A stretch of DNA of 64,000 nt from Pseudoselenomonas ruminantium (GCF_900113715.1 NZ_FOQK01000016.1:1-64000); one strand, 5' to 3'. Positions 34,144 through 44,474 are shown, numbered from the stretch's first letter. Numbers and translations: made by a program. The notes: a model not told the origin generated them from the letters alone.

Positions 34144-34896
34144 ATGTGCATTCGTGGACTTGTGTCGGTTATTACACCTACATATAATTGTGCGAAGTTT
34201 ATTGCTGAAACAATTGAATCTGTACAAAATCAGTCCTATGAAAATTGGGAAATGATAATTGTGGATGATTGTTCGCAAGATGATACTAGAACGATAGTAA
34301 GAAATTATCTACAAAAGGATAATAGAATTAAATATTATTGCCTAGAAAAAAATAGCGGTGCTGCTATAGCCCGTACTAAGGCTATGGAATTGGCAAATGG
34401 TCAGTATATAGCTTTTTTGGATAGTGATGATTTGTGGCTGCCTGATAAACTGGAAAAGCAAATAAATTTTATGGAGAAAAATAAATATTACTTTACAAGT
34501 ACATCTTATCAACAAATGACAGAGGATGGTCATGATACTACAAAAATTTTGCATGCAATTCCTAAAACAGACTATAATCGTCTTTTATTAGATTGTCCTG
34601 TGGGAAATTCAACAGTTATGTATGATGTTAGTAAAATGGGGAAATTTCAAGTTCCGAATATTCGTAAGAGAAATGACGATGCCTTGTGGCTAGCTATGTT
34701 GAAAAAAGAAAATATATATGGATTTCCGGAAATACTAATGAAATATCGCTTGAGGAAAAATTCTATATCTAGCAATAAAATATCCCTATTGAAATATACG
34801 TGGATATTGTATAGAGATATAGAACATCTATCAATTTTTACATCAATTTGGCATATATGTTGGTGGGGAATAATAAAGATTTTTCATCTTAAATAG
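34144..34896 (+). CDS. glycosyltransferase family 2
   Basis: A 250-residue GT-A enzyme. VSVITPTYNCAKFIAETIES opens the nucleotide-binding fold, IIVDDCSQDDT carries the first acidic pair, and FLDSDDLWLPDKLEKQI has the DxD metal site. KRNDDALWLAML holds the likely catalytic acid. It adds one sugar to the lipid-linked repeat unit on the cytoplasmic face. Base composition is sharply AT-rich compared with the genes before 33700, a sign of a transferred segment. Confidence 0.88.
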   Translation: MCIRGLVSVITPTYNCAKFIAETIESVQNQSYENWEMIIVDDCSQDDTRTIVRNYLQKDNRIKYYCLEKNSGAAIARTKAMELANGQYIAFLDSDDLWLPDKLEKQINFMEKNKYYFTSTSYQQMTEDGHDTTKILHAIPKTDYNRLLLDCPVGNSTVMYDVSKMGKFQVPNIRKRNDDALWLAMLKKENIYGFPEILMKYRLRKNSISSNKISLLKYTWILYRDIEHLSIFTSIWHICWWGIIKIFHLK

Positions 34897-34947
34897 TAAA
34901 ATCGCTTTTATTGTATCTGTTACATTGGATGGGAGAATTATCTAGGT

Positions 34948-36048
34948 ATGATAGATAAAATGAACATTGTATTTTTAGCTCCAGCTAATAATTATCATAC
35001 TTTAAAATGGTGCAAATGGTTTTCGGAACGTGGACATAAAGTATCGGTAATTTCCTTGACACCAGCAGATGATAATATCATGGCTGACGTTTATTGCTTA
35101 CAGACTAGGGCAGATGTATCGTCGAGAGATATTAAAAAGATATTGTATTTCACTAGGGTGAAAAAAATAGAATCGATTATACAGGCGATTAACCCGGATA
35201 TAATAGCAGTACATTACGCATCTAGTTATGGAGCCATGGCTGCGCTATCGAGAATAAAAAAATATTTTCTGTTTGTATGGGGGTCAGACATATACTCGTT
35301 TCCTAATAAATCTTTTATACACAAAGCTTTGATAAAATTTATCCTTTATAGAGCTTGTTTTTTGTGCTCCACGAGTAAAGCAATGGCAATTGAAGCGTCT
35401 AAATATACATCGAGAGAATTTTCAATAGTACCATTTGGTGTAGACACGAATCTATTTAATGGTGGATTGCGGTATAGAGAGGATAAAGAAAAGTTCGTCA
35501 TAGGGACAGTTAAAACCTTATCGCCAGAATATGGAATAGATTATTTGTTGATGTCAGTAGCAATCATTAGGAAAAAATATCCATATATTCCCATAGAAGT
35601 AAGGATTGCAGGACGAGGATCTCATGAGACAGTGTATAAAAAAATGGCATTAGAGTTAGGGATTAGAGATTGTGTTAGTTGGTTAGGGTTTATTTCGCAG
35701 AAAGATGCTGCAAAAGAATGGGCTAATATGGATTGTGCGGTAATTCCATCTAGGTCAGAGTCATTTGGGGTTTCTGCAGTAGAGGCGCAAGCGTGTGAAT
35801 GTCCGGTGGTTATATCAGATTTGCCAGGGCTTATGGAAGCAACTTGTCCAGGTAAATCTAGTATAGTAGTAAAAAGTGGCGATGTAGAGGCGTTAGTAAA
35901 AGCCATAAAATACCTTTATGATTTCCCGTTAGTAAGAAAAAGAATGGGGGAAGAAGGACGAAAATATGTGATTGAAAAATATGACATAAATAAATGCTTT
36001 TCTGATGCTGAAAAAATGTTTTATGGTTGGAAAAATAGAAATGATTAG
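34948..36048 (+). CDS. glycosyltransferase family 4
   Basis: A 366-residue GT-B enzyme. The N-terminal domain starts NIVFLAPANNYHTLKWCKWF and the C-terminal domain has the Glycos_transf_1 core: IGTVKTLSPEYGIDYLL, WLGFISQKDAAKEWANMD and PSRSESFGVSAVEAQACECP, with the E-x7-E retaining motif. The start could also be ATG 34960. AT-rich, like its neighbours. Confidence 0.88.
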   Translation: MIDKMNIVFLAPANNYHTLKWCKWFSERGHKVSVISLTPADDNIMADVYCLQTRADVSSRDIKKILYFTRVKKIESIIQAINPDIIAVHYASSYGAMAALSRIKKYFLFVWGSDIYSFPNKSFIHKALIKFILYRACFLCSTSKAMAIEASKYTSREFSIVPFGVDTNLFNGGLRYREDKEKFVIGTVKTLSPEYGIDYLLMSVAIIRKKYPYIPIEVRIAGRGSHETVYKKMALELGIRDCVSWLGFISQKDAAKEWANMDCAVIPSRSESFGVSAVEAQACECPVVISDLPGLMEATCPGKSSIVVKSGDVEALVKAIKYLYDFPLVRKRMGEEGRKYVIEKYDINKCFSDAEKMFYGWKNRND

Positions 36049-36194
36049 ATTTGTAAATTCTAAAAAATAGTCGGGAGAATTGGTGTAGAATAATTGTCAA
36101 AGACAATAGTAGATAATGATAACGTTATTCAAAATGTAATGGTCTATCGAAGTCTATAAGAGACTTCTTTGATAAAAGGGTTAATATTATAGAT

Positions 36195-37328
36195 ATGAAA
36201 AAAATGATATTATATTCATCAGCACAATTGGGTAAAATAAAAGAAACTGGAGGTGTAAAAAGATTTAAAGAATTGGCAAGGGGCTTATGTCGATTATGTG
36301 ATTTGACCGTTATGTCTGGAGATGAAAGACTATCTTTTAGGGAACCAATAAGGCATATTTCTATGCATCATAGTAGATTTGCTAAAAATGAGTTGGGATA
36401 TGCGCTTTTAAATTGGAAATATTTACTAAGCTTAAAGAAGATTAAATATGATTATTTGATTTCGTTTGATGTACCTCCTACGTTATGGTTGGTGTTACTT
36501 AGAGTGCCACATATTTGTTTAATGGTCCGAAAAGATTTAATAGGTTATGAGAAAATTATATTAAATGGAAATAATAGAAATAAAGTAATAGCATACATAA
36601 AAATTAAATTATTATTATTTGCTGAGTTCATTACAATGATTGCTGCTGAAAGAATAATTGTTCAATGTGAATATGATAAAAAAATGATATTAAAAAGACA
36701 TAAATTCTTTATCCGTAAGTTAAAAGAAAAGATAAAAGTGCAAATAAACAATGTAAATCCATCTTGGGAAAAAGAATTACAAGTATCTGCTTGCAGTAAT
36801 CGAGAAAATGGTAATAGCTTTGTTATTGGTAGTATTAACGGTTTTGGAGATCTTCGAAAGGGGTGTGACCTTTTTTTGGAGGCAGCGTATAGGTTAATAA
36901 AACGTGGAGAAGATGTTATTGCATTTATAGCAGGGGATGGAGAACTTATTGAAAAATATAAAGAGAAATATAAGGGATGTAGTCGGATTATTTTCCTGGG
37001 TAGGATTAATGAACCTAATTCATTTTTATCAGAAGTTGATTTGTCGGTGGTACCATCGAGAGCAGATTCATGTCCTAATACAATAATGGAATCTTTATTT
37101 ATGGGAGTACCGGTTATTGCAAGCAAAAGTGGAGGGATTCCAGAGATATTACCATTAGAAGAAGCTTTGTTTGATCTAAGTGTAGATTCCTTAGAGAAGA
37201 AAATAAGTGAACTTATCTATGATAAGTCACAATATAACTCGTTGCTGGAAAAGGAATTGCTTAGAAAAAAAGAACTAGAATTTGATTGGTGTTATGCAAT
37301 GTTTAAAAAGATAATTGAAAGTGAATAA
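36195..37328 (+). CDS. glycosyltransferase family 4
   Basis: A 377-residue GT-B enzyme. The C-terminal half shows IGSINGFGDLRKGCDLFLEA, FLGRINEPNSFLSEVDLSV and PSRADSCPNTIMESLFMGVP, where the second acidic residue of the E-x7-E motif is changed to a P-N-T-I-M-E-S type core. The N-terminal half is divergent (KETGGVKRFKELARGLC). It belongs to the repeat-unit assembly set. No strong ribosome site is seen before the ATG. Confidence 0.85.
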   Translation: MKKMILYSSAQLGKIKETGGVKRFKELARGLCRLCDLTVMSGDERLSFREPIRHISMHHSRFAKNELGYALLNWKYLLSLKKIKYDYLISFDVPPTLWLVLLRVPHICLMVRKDLIGYEKIILNGNNRNKVIAYIKIKLLLFAEFITMIAAERIIVQCEYDKKMILKRHKFFIRKLKEKIKVQINNVNPSWEKELQVSACSNRENGNSFVIGSINGFGDLRKGCDLFLEAAYRLIKRGEDVIAFIAGDGELIEKYKEKYKGCSRIIFLGRINEPNSFLSEVDLSVVPSRADSCPNTIMESLFMGVPVIASKSGGIPEILPLEEALFDLSVDSLEKKISELIYDKSQYNSLLEKELLRKKELEFDWCYAMFKKIIESE

Positions 37329-37354
37329 TATCTTTCGATTGATGAGGGGATAAG

Positions 37355-38743
37355 ATGATCGGTCTTTTGTATTTATTGTTCACGATGATATTGATTATAT
37401 CAATTATATTTCGGAAAAGAACTCCTTTTGTCGATCCGAGATTTATGATTGATATGGGATTGCTGGTATACTATGCTATACCGGGGATTGTGTATACTTG
37501 TTTTGAAGAGTATGGTTCTAGATCGAAATATGCAATTTTTATTAATTTTAATGTATTTTCTAATGAAATTCTATATTACGCTTATTTATGTATAATTATA
37601 TTTTACGTTTCTTTTATAATAGGATCACAAATAAAACTTGGAAAAAGGAAAAAAGACAATGAGATTGATTGTGTAGTTCAATTTAAGAATGAGAGACGAT
37701 TCACAAAGAGGTTGTCTTTATCTATATCAATTATATGTTTGGTGTTGTTTTTGTTATATTGCTCTCTATTTGGGGGGCTTACGACTGTAATGCTTAATAT
37801 TGCCAATATAAGAGAAGGTCTAATACAAACAGAGACAGGAACATATGATTTTATTAATAAGTTGTATAATTGTGCACCATTTGCGGTTTATCTATTAATT
37901 GATAGATGTCGAAAAGAAAAAAGATATTCAATATTAGTATATTCATTAATTGTTTCATTGTTGATACTTATATCTAACGGTGGTAGAGGAATATTATTGA
38001 CGTTCTTTTTGACATTAATTATTGGCGATTATATAAGAAAAACAGATGTTGATCATTTAAGATATAATTATGTAAAAGTACTTCAGATTTTTGGTATTGT
38101 CATTTTTATGCTGGTGATGTACAGACCTCTGTTAGTTGCACTTGGTAGTTTTCAAGGTGGTGGATTTACGCAGGTGTATTCAGATTATATTGATTATTTG
38201 ATGTCATCATCTAGATATGATGCGAGTTCTCTAGATGGGATTTTTAGTAGTATTTTTCAGTCTACAACCCACTATTTCCTTTCGTTACATGTTAGTATTT
38301 TTAAAGTTGCAACAGATGAATATACTCCACGATATTTTTTAGAGCCAATTTGTATTTTGATGAATATTATCCCATCTAAATTATTAGATATAAGTAAGCC
38401 TCTAACATTAACATATTATAATTCTTTTTTTATAGCTGGTGTACCGGGTTTGATTCAAATACCTTCGGGGGTGGTCGGAGAAGCATTTTATAGTGGCGGT
38501 GTTTTTTTTGTATGTTTATATGGATTTATGATAGGTATGATTGGGAGGAAAATACTTAATATATATCACTCTATGAAAAAACGCGTCGTTTTCATTCCAA
38601 CATTCTATGTTGGTGTTCTATTTGTCTATTTTCATTTTGCTATTGGGGGAGATTATGCTTCGCAATTTGTGAAAGATTTTACTTCGTTACTTATTATATT
38701 TTTGGTAGTAAATAGAACTGCAAGGACAATGAAAAGATGTTAG
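37355..38743 (+). CDS. O-antigen polymerase-like membrane protein (Wzy)
   Basis: A 462-residue very hydrophobic protein with about eleven membrane helices and one longer extracytoplasmic loop near residues 270-340. Wzy proteins share little sequence, so the call rests on topology (RGILLTFFLTLIIGDYIRK, GDYASQFVKDF) and on lying between glycosyltransferases and Wzx. It would join repeat units in the periplasm. GAGGGGATAAG precedes the ATG. Confidence 0.75.
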   Translation: MIGLLYLLFTMILIISIIFRKRTPFVDPRFMIDMGLLVYYAIPGIVYTCFEEYGSRSKYAIFINFNVFSNEILYYAYLCIIIFYVSFIIGSQIKLGKRKKDNEIDCVVQFKNERRFTKRLSLSISIICLVLFLLYCSLFGGLTTVMLNIANIREGLIQTETGTYDFINKLYNCAPFAVYLLIDRCRKEKRYSILVYSLIVSLLILISNGGRGILLTFFLTLIIGDYIRKTDVDHLRYNYVKVLQIFGIVIFMLVMYRPLLVALGSFQGGGFTQVYSDYIDYLMSSSRYDASSLDGIFSSIFQSTTHYFLSLHVSIFKVATDEYTPRYFLEPICILMNIIPSKLLDISKPLTLTYYNSFFIAGVPGLIQIPSGVVGEAFYSGGVFFVCLYGFMIGMIGRKILNIYHSMKKRVVFIPTFYVGVLFVYFHFAIGGDYASQFVKDFTSLLIIFLVVNRTARTMKRC

Positions 38744-38760
38744 TATAGAGGCTATTTATA

Positions 38761-40206
38761 ATGTTATTCAGTATAATAAAAAAATATAAGATGATGTCAA
38801 TTGCAGTTAAAGCGTCAGTATGGTTTTTGCTATGCAGCATTATACAACGAAGTATTTCTTTTATAACTACACCTATATTTACAAGACTGATGACAATAGA
38901 AGAATATGGGTTATATATAATATACATATCATGGATGGAGATCTTATCCATATGTATAACATTTAAACTAACAGAGGCAGTATTTAATAAATCTATGATA
39001 TCTGTCAATAGTGAAGAGCGAAGATCGATTTTAGCATCGTATCAACTATTGGTATTATGTTTGTGGGGATGTTCCGTTTTTCTTTACATATTGTTTAGAA
39101 ATAGCATAAACTCGTTGTTAGGGATGAATACATATTTTATGATGTTGATGTTATTGGAGATATTACTAACAACGATTGTTTTATTGTGGTCTTCCTATCA
39201 AAGATTTGAGTATAAATATAAGCAGTTGGTTTTTGTTACTATTATCATAAGCGTAGTAAGTCAGTTATTAGGTGTGTTGATAATTACAATAAGAAATGAT
39301 GGCGCTATAGGAAGAGTGTTGGGGATAGTTTTAACACAAATGGTTGTTGTTATTGGGTTGTTGCCATATAATTTGAAATATATAAAAAGGAACATCATTT
39401 TTAGTAACTGGATTTATGCTTTAAGATTTAACTTGCCGTTAATCCCTCATTATTTATCACAAATAATATTAAGTCAGGCTGATAAAATTATGATTGGAGC
39501 ATTAGTTGGAACTCAAGAAGCTGCTTTATATGGGATAGGATATACAATTGGAATGTTGGGAATGATAGTAACTCAAAGTGTAAATAATGCATATATTCCT
39601 TGGATGTATAGAGAATTGAAACGGAAAAATTTTAATAATGTATTATCAATGGATGTTATAGTATTTGCATTTTTGGGAATATGTATAATAGTGATTTTTT
39701 TCATTGCACCAGAGGCGATGCTTATTGTTGGTGGAGAAAAATATTTAGAAGCAATAGATGTTGTTTATCCTGTGGCAGTTAGCATTGCGTTTATGCTCCT
39801 ATATGGTTTTTTTGCTAATATAGAATATTTTTTTGAAAAACGTATGTACGTTATGGTGTGTACATGCACATCTGCTGTGTTAAATATTGTTTTGAATTAT
39901 TATTTCATACAGTTGTACGGATATATTGCTGCAGCGTATACGACATTGTTTTGTTATTTTTGTTATGGATTCTTTCATATGATTGTCGTGGAAAGAGTTA
40001 TATATAATAATGAGAAAATAAAAATAAAAATGCCATATATTAAATTTTTAATTTTATGTGTGGCTTTAGCTTTTTTTTCACTTGTTGCGCAATTTTTAAT
40101 TCCGTATGTAGTTGTTAGATATCTAATTTTATTTATAATGATGTTAATGCTTTTTGCAAAGAAAAAAGTCTTATTGGCTTTTTATAAGAAAATACGAAGT
40201 GAATAA
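38761..40206 (+). CDS. polysaccharide flippase (Wzx/MATE-like)
   Basis: A 481-residue membrane protein with about fourteen helices. The N-terminus matches the polysaccharide-export family: FLLCSIIQRSISFITTPIFT, then RLMTIEEYGLYIIYISW. The central SQADKIMIGALVGTQEAALY is also typical. It moves lipid-linked repeat units across the inner membrane. It is AT-rich and starts 18 bases after the wzy stop. Confidence 0.88.
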   Translation: MLFSIIKKYKMMSIAVKASVWFLLCSIIQRSISFITTPIFTRLMTIEEYGLYIIYISWMEILSICITFKLTEAVFNKSMISVNSEERRSILASYQLLVLCLWGCSVFLYILFRNSINSLLGMNTYFMMLMLLEILLTTIVLLWSSYQRFEYKYKQLVFVTIIISVVSQLLGVLIITIRNDGAIGRVLGIVLTQMVVVIGLLPYNLKYIKRNIIFSNWIYALRFNLPLIPHYLSQIILSQADKIMIGALVGTQEAALYGIGYTIGMLGMIVTQSVNNAYIPWMYRELKRKNFNNVLSMDVIVFAFLGICIIVIFFIAPEAMLIVGGEKYLEAIDVVYPVAVSIAFMLLYGFFANIEYFFEKRMYVMVCTCTSAVLNIVLNYYFIQLYGYIAAAYTTLFCYFCYGFFHMIVVERVIYNNEKIKIKMPYIKFLILCVALAFFSLVAQFLIPYVVVRYLILFIMMLMLFAKKKVLLAFYKKIRSE

Positions 40207-40209
40207 TAT

Positions 40210-40788
40210 ATGAGGTCGTTTTATATGCAGGAAAAATATATAAACCAAATTAAAAAAGATTATTATCGCTTTTCGGGAAAGCATGGAGTTAACCTATATA
40301 GTATAATGTTTAAAATGCGAAAAAATCATGCATTTATGTCGTTGTTTTGGTTTAGAAAATCATAAGATGCTAAGTGCTCACTTTTAAAAAGAATATATCG
40401 GCATTATTATAGTATTCACGCAGGGAAGATGGGGATAGAAATCCCGGAAACTGTAAATATATCAGGCGGAATTCTAATGATTCACCCATATAATATTACC
40501 ATTAATTCACAAGTGATTGCTGGGAAAAATCTGACATTATTAAAAGGTTGCACAATCGGAAATATTAAGGGAGATAATGGTGGTGCACCGATAATTGGTA
40601 ATGACGTATATATTGGTTTGAACTCAACTGTTATTGGGAATATAAAAATTGGTAATGATGTATTGATTGCGGCTAATTCTTTTGTGAATTTTGATGTACC
40701 GGATCATTCTATTGTTATAGGAAATCCAGGGGTTGTACATAGGAAAGATAGAGCGACAGAATTATATATTACAAATAGGATAAAGTGA
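40210..40788 (+). pseudogene. hexapeptide (serine acetyltransferase-like) gene with a nonsense codon
   Basis: From ATG 40210 the frame reads 51 codons (YYRFSGKHGVNLYSIMFKMR...FWFRKS), then TAA at 40363-40365. It continues in the same frame (CSLLKRIYRHYYSIHAGKMG) through a left-handed beta-helix hexapeptide domain (APIIGNDVYIGLNSTVIGNI, PDHSIVIGNPG) to the stop at 40788. Without the TAA this would be a complete 192-codon capsule-type O-acetyltransferase. Restart at ATG 40429 would give 119 residues holding the catalytic repeats, so partial function is possible. A sequencing error is the other explanation. Confidence 0.8.
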
Positions 40789-41849
40789 TGGTTATGAAAA
40801 AAATAATATTTGTCATACGCTCTCTAGCAGGTGGCGGAGCAGAAAGAGTTATGTTAACTTTAGCAAAAAAGTTTTCTAAGGATGGACTGCATCCTATAAT
40901 TATTGTGTTTGAAAATATAGTTGCATATGATATTCCAGAAGGTTGTGATTTGATACTTTTGAAATCAAAGTTCAACAATAGAATTTTAAGAGATATTTGG
41001 TGGATGAAACAAATTCGGTCCTTTTGTAAACAATCTGGAGTAATTGCACTTATTTCGTTTTTACCAAAACCTAACATTTATAGTATTGTTTCTTCTGCAT
41101 TCTTAAAACACAAAGTAATCATATCAGAGAGAAATGATCCGCGAAGAAATGCTTCATTAAAAATTGATTTATTAAGAAAGTTTTTTTATCCATTTGCAGA
41201 TAAAATCGTTTTTCAGACGGAAGAAGCGAAAGACTATTTTAACTATATAAATCCTGGAAAGTGTTTGTGTATTCCAAATCCAATTAATAGTAATTTGATA
41301 GATCCTTATTTTGGCAAAAGAAGAAAAGAATTTGTGAATTTTTGCAGATTTAATAATCAAAAAAATTTATTTTTGCTAATCGATTCATTTAAAGATGTAT
41401 ATAAATATCACCCAGATTATCATTTGTCAATATATGGTGAAGGTGAATTGGAAGACAAGTTAAGACAATATATTGCTGAACATTCGTTAGAAAAATGTTG
41501 CATGATAAAAAAGTTTACAAAGAATATTCATGAGGTGATTAAAGATGCCACGTGTTATGTTTCTAGCTCAGATTACGAGGGGATTTCAAATTCTATGTTA
41601 GAAGCAATGGCTATAGGATTGCCTGTGATATGTACAGATTGTCCGTGTGGTGGCGCAAGAATGATTATACGATCTTATAAAAATGGAATTCTTGTAAAAG
41701 TTGGTTCTAAAACAGAACTAGTAAAAGCTATGCTGTGGGTTATTTCACATCAAGATGAGGCAAATAAAATTGCTATTGAGGCAATTAATATAAGAGAAAC
41801 ATTAAATGAAAATTCGATATACATTAAGTGGAAAAAAATTGTTTTTTAG
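40788..41849 (+). CDS. glycosyltransferase family 4
   Basis: A GT-B enzyme of about 353 residues. FVIRSLAGGGAERVMLTLAK at the N-terminus is the GT4 signature seen in many capsule enzymes, and SSDYEGISNSMLEAMAIGLP plus VICTDCPCGGARMII carry the sugar-nucleotide motif. Its ATG overlaps the preceding stop (TGATG), so translation is coupled; ATG 40794 is an alternative. Highly AT-rich. Confidence 0.88.
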   Translation: MVMKKIIFVIRSLAGGGAERVMLTLAKKFSKDGLHPIIIVFENIVAYDIPEGCDLILLKSKFNNRILRDIWWMKQIRSFCKQSGVIALISFLPKPNIYSIVSSAFLKHKVIISERNDPRRNASLKIDLLRKFFYPFADKIVFQTEEAKDYFNYINPGKCLCIPNPINSNLIDPYFGKRRKEFVNFCRFNNQKNLFLLIDSFKDVYKYHPDYHLSIYGEGELEDKLRQYIAEHSLEKCCMIKKFTKNIHEVIKDATCYVSSSDYEGISNSMLEAMAIGLPVICTDCPCGGARMIIRSYKNGILVKVGSKTELVKAMLWVISHQDEANKIAIEAINIRETLNENSIYIKWKKIVF

Positions 41850-41895
41850 TATGGTTTATTATGGGTAGTATGGTATTGTATATTATGGGGATTAT

Positions 41896-42924
41896 ATGAT
41901 AAATAAAAAATATTATTCGTATGTTGATATAATGAAATTATTTTTTTGCTTTTGTGTTGTAGGTATTCATACTCACTTGTTTTCAGAATATCCGAGTTTG
42001 TATTGGTGGATTAATCGTAGTGTATTTAGATTGGCTGTCCCTTTTTTTATGGTGGTAAGCATTTTTCTTCTTGAAAAAAAAATAGATAATGGAAAAGAAC
42101 GGAAATTGGCAATACTTGACTTCTCTAAGAGAATTGGAATGATGATTATTGTCTTTGAACCTATTGCAATCTTTATGAATATTATTCTGTGGTATTATCA
42201 GGGGATAGATATAACGCATATATTATTTCATTGTATTCAATCAGTATTTTTTTATCCGCTAGGTGCATTATGGTATCTTCAGGCTATTTTGCTAGCTGTA
42301 TGGTTGGATTTCTTTTTAGAATATAAATTAAAGTTGAGTGATAAATTTATTTGGGTTATAGCTATTGGCTTATATGCAATAGGATTATTAGGAAATTCAT
42401 ACTTTTTTATAGTTGAAGATACTCCGCTAGAGACATTATTTATACTATATTTGAGAGTGTTTTCTTCTTTTAGAAATGTTTTTCATTATGGGCTGATTAT
42501 GGTGTTAATAGGAAAATATGCTTGGAATGCTTATAAAAAAAGATGTTATAACCAAAGATCATTGTTTTATCGGTGTATTATTGTATATTTGTTATATTTG
42601 GTTGAGTTATTTGCACTTCGAGACAAATCATTTGTTGATGATGGTTCAATGTTTATTGTACTACCTATATTTATTGTTTTTTTTGTGCTGGCTCTGTTAC
42701 ACTATATTAGTGATATAGATAAATATAAATCATATAGAAATTTATCTACAGGTATATACTTAGTGCATAAAGATATTACTATATTATTGACACTTGTATG
42801 TATGTTATTTCTTGATTTTGATATAGGTAGCTTAAATAAATTTATTATAGTAAGTATTTTATCATTTGTTATATGCAGTTTATCATATCGCTTGGATTGG
42901 AAAATCGCTAAATACTTAAAATGA
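41896..42924 (+). CDS. acyltransferase family 3 membrane protein
   Basis: A 342-residue protein with about ten membrane helices of the acyltransferase-3 (OafA/WecH-like) family. The N-terminal SYVDIMKLFFCFCVVGIHTH has the conserved helix-1 histidine, and RLAVPFFMVVSIFLL is the next conserved stretch. The late region TGIYLVHKDITILLTL has the family's closing histidine motif. It probably adds O-acetyl groups to the surface glycan. Confidence 0.82.
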   Translation: MINKKYYSYVDIMKLFFCFCVVGIHTHLFSEYPSLYWWINRSVFRLAVPFFMVVSIFLLEKKIDNGKERKLAILDFSKRIGMMIIVFEPIAIFMNIILWYYQGIDITHILFHCIQSVFFYPLGALWYLQAILLAVWLDFFLEYKLKLSDKFIWVIAIGLYAIGLLGNSYFFIVEDTPLETLFILYLRVFSSFRNVFHYGLIMVLIGKYAWNAYKKRCYNQRSLFYRCIIVYLLYLVELFALRDKSFVDDGSMFIVLPIFIVFFVLALLHYISDIDKYKSYRNLSTGIYLVHKDITILLTLVCMLFLDFDIGSLNKFIIVSILSFVICSLSYRLDWKIAKYLK

Positions 42925-43126
42925 TGTGCAGTTATCGTACTATGTTGTTAGATTTATGGGTATTTAATTAGACATGTAGCTTTCATCAATAGATGATGAA
43001 ACAAATGACTGTTATTGATAGGTTGAGATGAGTAATAGTTTGGGAGATGTATATTGACAATCACGAAATATACATTTGGATATTCTTTAGTGAATAGTAT
43101 TAAATCGGAGGATGATCTAAAAGAAT

Positions 43127-44182
43127 ATGCGTTCTGTAGAGCTGCAACCAAAAAGAAATAAGTATCTTGATATTGTAAAATTCTTTGCGATCTTTTGTGT
43201 ATTGTGGGGGCATGTTGTCCAACAAACATGTTTACTTGTAAATCCTAATGATGATTATATATTTAGATTTATATATACATTTCATATGCCATTGTTTATG
43301 GGGATATGTGGTTACTTTTTTGCTAAATCGTTAAGAAAATATGGTAGAAAATACTATATAGATAATAAACTAAAAACACGATTGCTTGGGTTGATAATAC
43401 CGATGCTTTCTTTTGGAATATTGAAAATTTGTATTTCTGGGAAATTTGATTTATTGCATTATTTAGAAGCTGCACATGGCGTTTGGTTTTTAGGAGATTT
43501 AGCTATTAATACTGTAATGATTTTAGTTATATCGAAGTGGTGTAGTGGTTCGTTTTCACATGATGCTAAATGTTTTTTGTTGGGTATACCTTTTGTATCG
43601 ATACCTAAAATAGGATATGGTGCCCAAGGACTTTTTATGTATTTGTTTTTTGTGGGTGGTTATTGGTTGGCAGTTTATTATAAAAAAAGTTTTTCTACAA
43701 GTATTAGATATTGGAAGCTTGTATTAATGATATTTATTCTATCGTTTGTAGTGTTTGGGATTATTCCTTATGAACCGTCAGCCTTCACGTTTGATATAAA
43801 TAAATATGATTTTGTTGGGATTGTTTTGATAGATGTATTAAAAATTATAATGGGAATATCTGGATGTTTTTTAATATTGATGATTATTTATAAAATAATG
43901 CCTTGTTTAAAAGGTACTAGCTTGGAATGTTATGCAATAGAACAAGGACAATATACATTAGATATATATCTATTGAATATAATTATTTTGGAAAAGATTT
44001 GTGGCCCGTTATATCGTAATATAGTGAAATATTACCAGTTCAATATTTTGCATTCGTACGGTATTTTGTTTGAATTTATATCAACACTTATTGTGACTTG
44101 TTTAATTATGATTATTATTACGACTGTAGGAAAAATAATGAATAAGAATCATTATATAGCAAAAATATTCTTTTATCGCTGA
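43127..44182 (+). CDS. acyltransferase family 3 membrane protein
   Basis: A 351-residue membrane protein of the same broad family as its neighbour but not a close copy. KYLDIVKFFAIFCVLWGHVV carries the helix-1 histidine, FIYTFHMPLFMGICGYFFAK is the canonical second motif, and LDIYLLNIIILEKI lies near the end. A GGAGG at 43109 lies upstream at long spacing. It is probably an O-acetyltransferase decorating the glycan. The 200 bases before it hold no convincing gene. Confidence 0.85.
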   Translation: MRSVELQPKRNKYLDIVKFFAIFCVLWGHVVQQTCLLVNPNDDYIFRFIYTFHMPLFMGICGYFFAKSLRKYGRKYYIDNKLKTRLLGLIIPMLSFGILKICISGKFDLLHYLEAAHGVWFLGDLAINTVMILVISKWCSGSFSHDAKCFLLGIPFVSIPKIGYGAQGLFMYLFFVGGYWLAVYYKKSFSTSIRYWKLVLMIFILSFVVFGIIPYEPSAFTFDINKYDFVGIVLIDVLKIIMGISGCFLILMIIYKIMPCLKGTSLECYAIEQGQYTLDIYLLNIIILEKICGPLYRNIVKYYQFNILHSYGILFEFISTLIVTCLIMIIITTVGKIMNKNHYIAKIFFYR

Positions 44183-44276
44183 ATTTGTTATATTTATTTG
44201 AGACCGTAATATTCAGTCGAGTGAATACGCTATAGACAATTGTTTAGTTAAAACGCTAGAGTAATGAGGTGATATC

Positions 44277-44474
44277 ATGTTTGTAGTTAAGAAGAATTCT
44301 GAAATGATGAATAAGACATTTCGGTTGCCGGCGGATCTTTTAGAGCGGCTTACAGCGGTGGCGAAGGCACAGGATGTATCAGTAAATAATCTTGTGCAGC
44401 AGTGTTGCGAGTATGCGCTCGGGGAGATGCCGAAGTCGGATTCGGGGCGGAGTGTAGACAAATTGAGAAAATAA
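44277..44474 (+). CDS. ribbon-helix-helix (Arc/CopG-like) protein
   Basis: A 65-residue protein. NKTFRLPADLLERLTAVAKA forms the beta-strand and first helix and VSVNNLVQQCCEYAL the second helix of an Arc/CopG-type fold. Such proteins are DNA-binding repressors or antitoxins. No toxin partner is adjacent on this strand; the neighbour is a converging Rpn-type nuclease. GAGGTGATATC precedes the ATG. Confidence 0.78.
   Translation: MFVVKKNSEMMNKTFRLPADLLERLTAVAKAQDVSVNNLVQQCCEYALGEMPKSDSGRSVDKLRK

Noticed and set aside
43054-43161. A TTG-started 35-codon frame before the second acyltransferase
   Set aside because: No recognisable family, overlaps the acyltransferase start, and no ribosome site of note.
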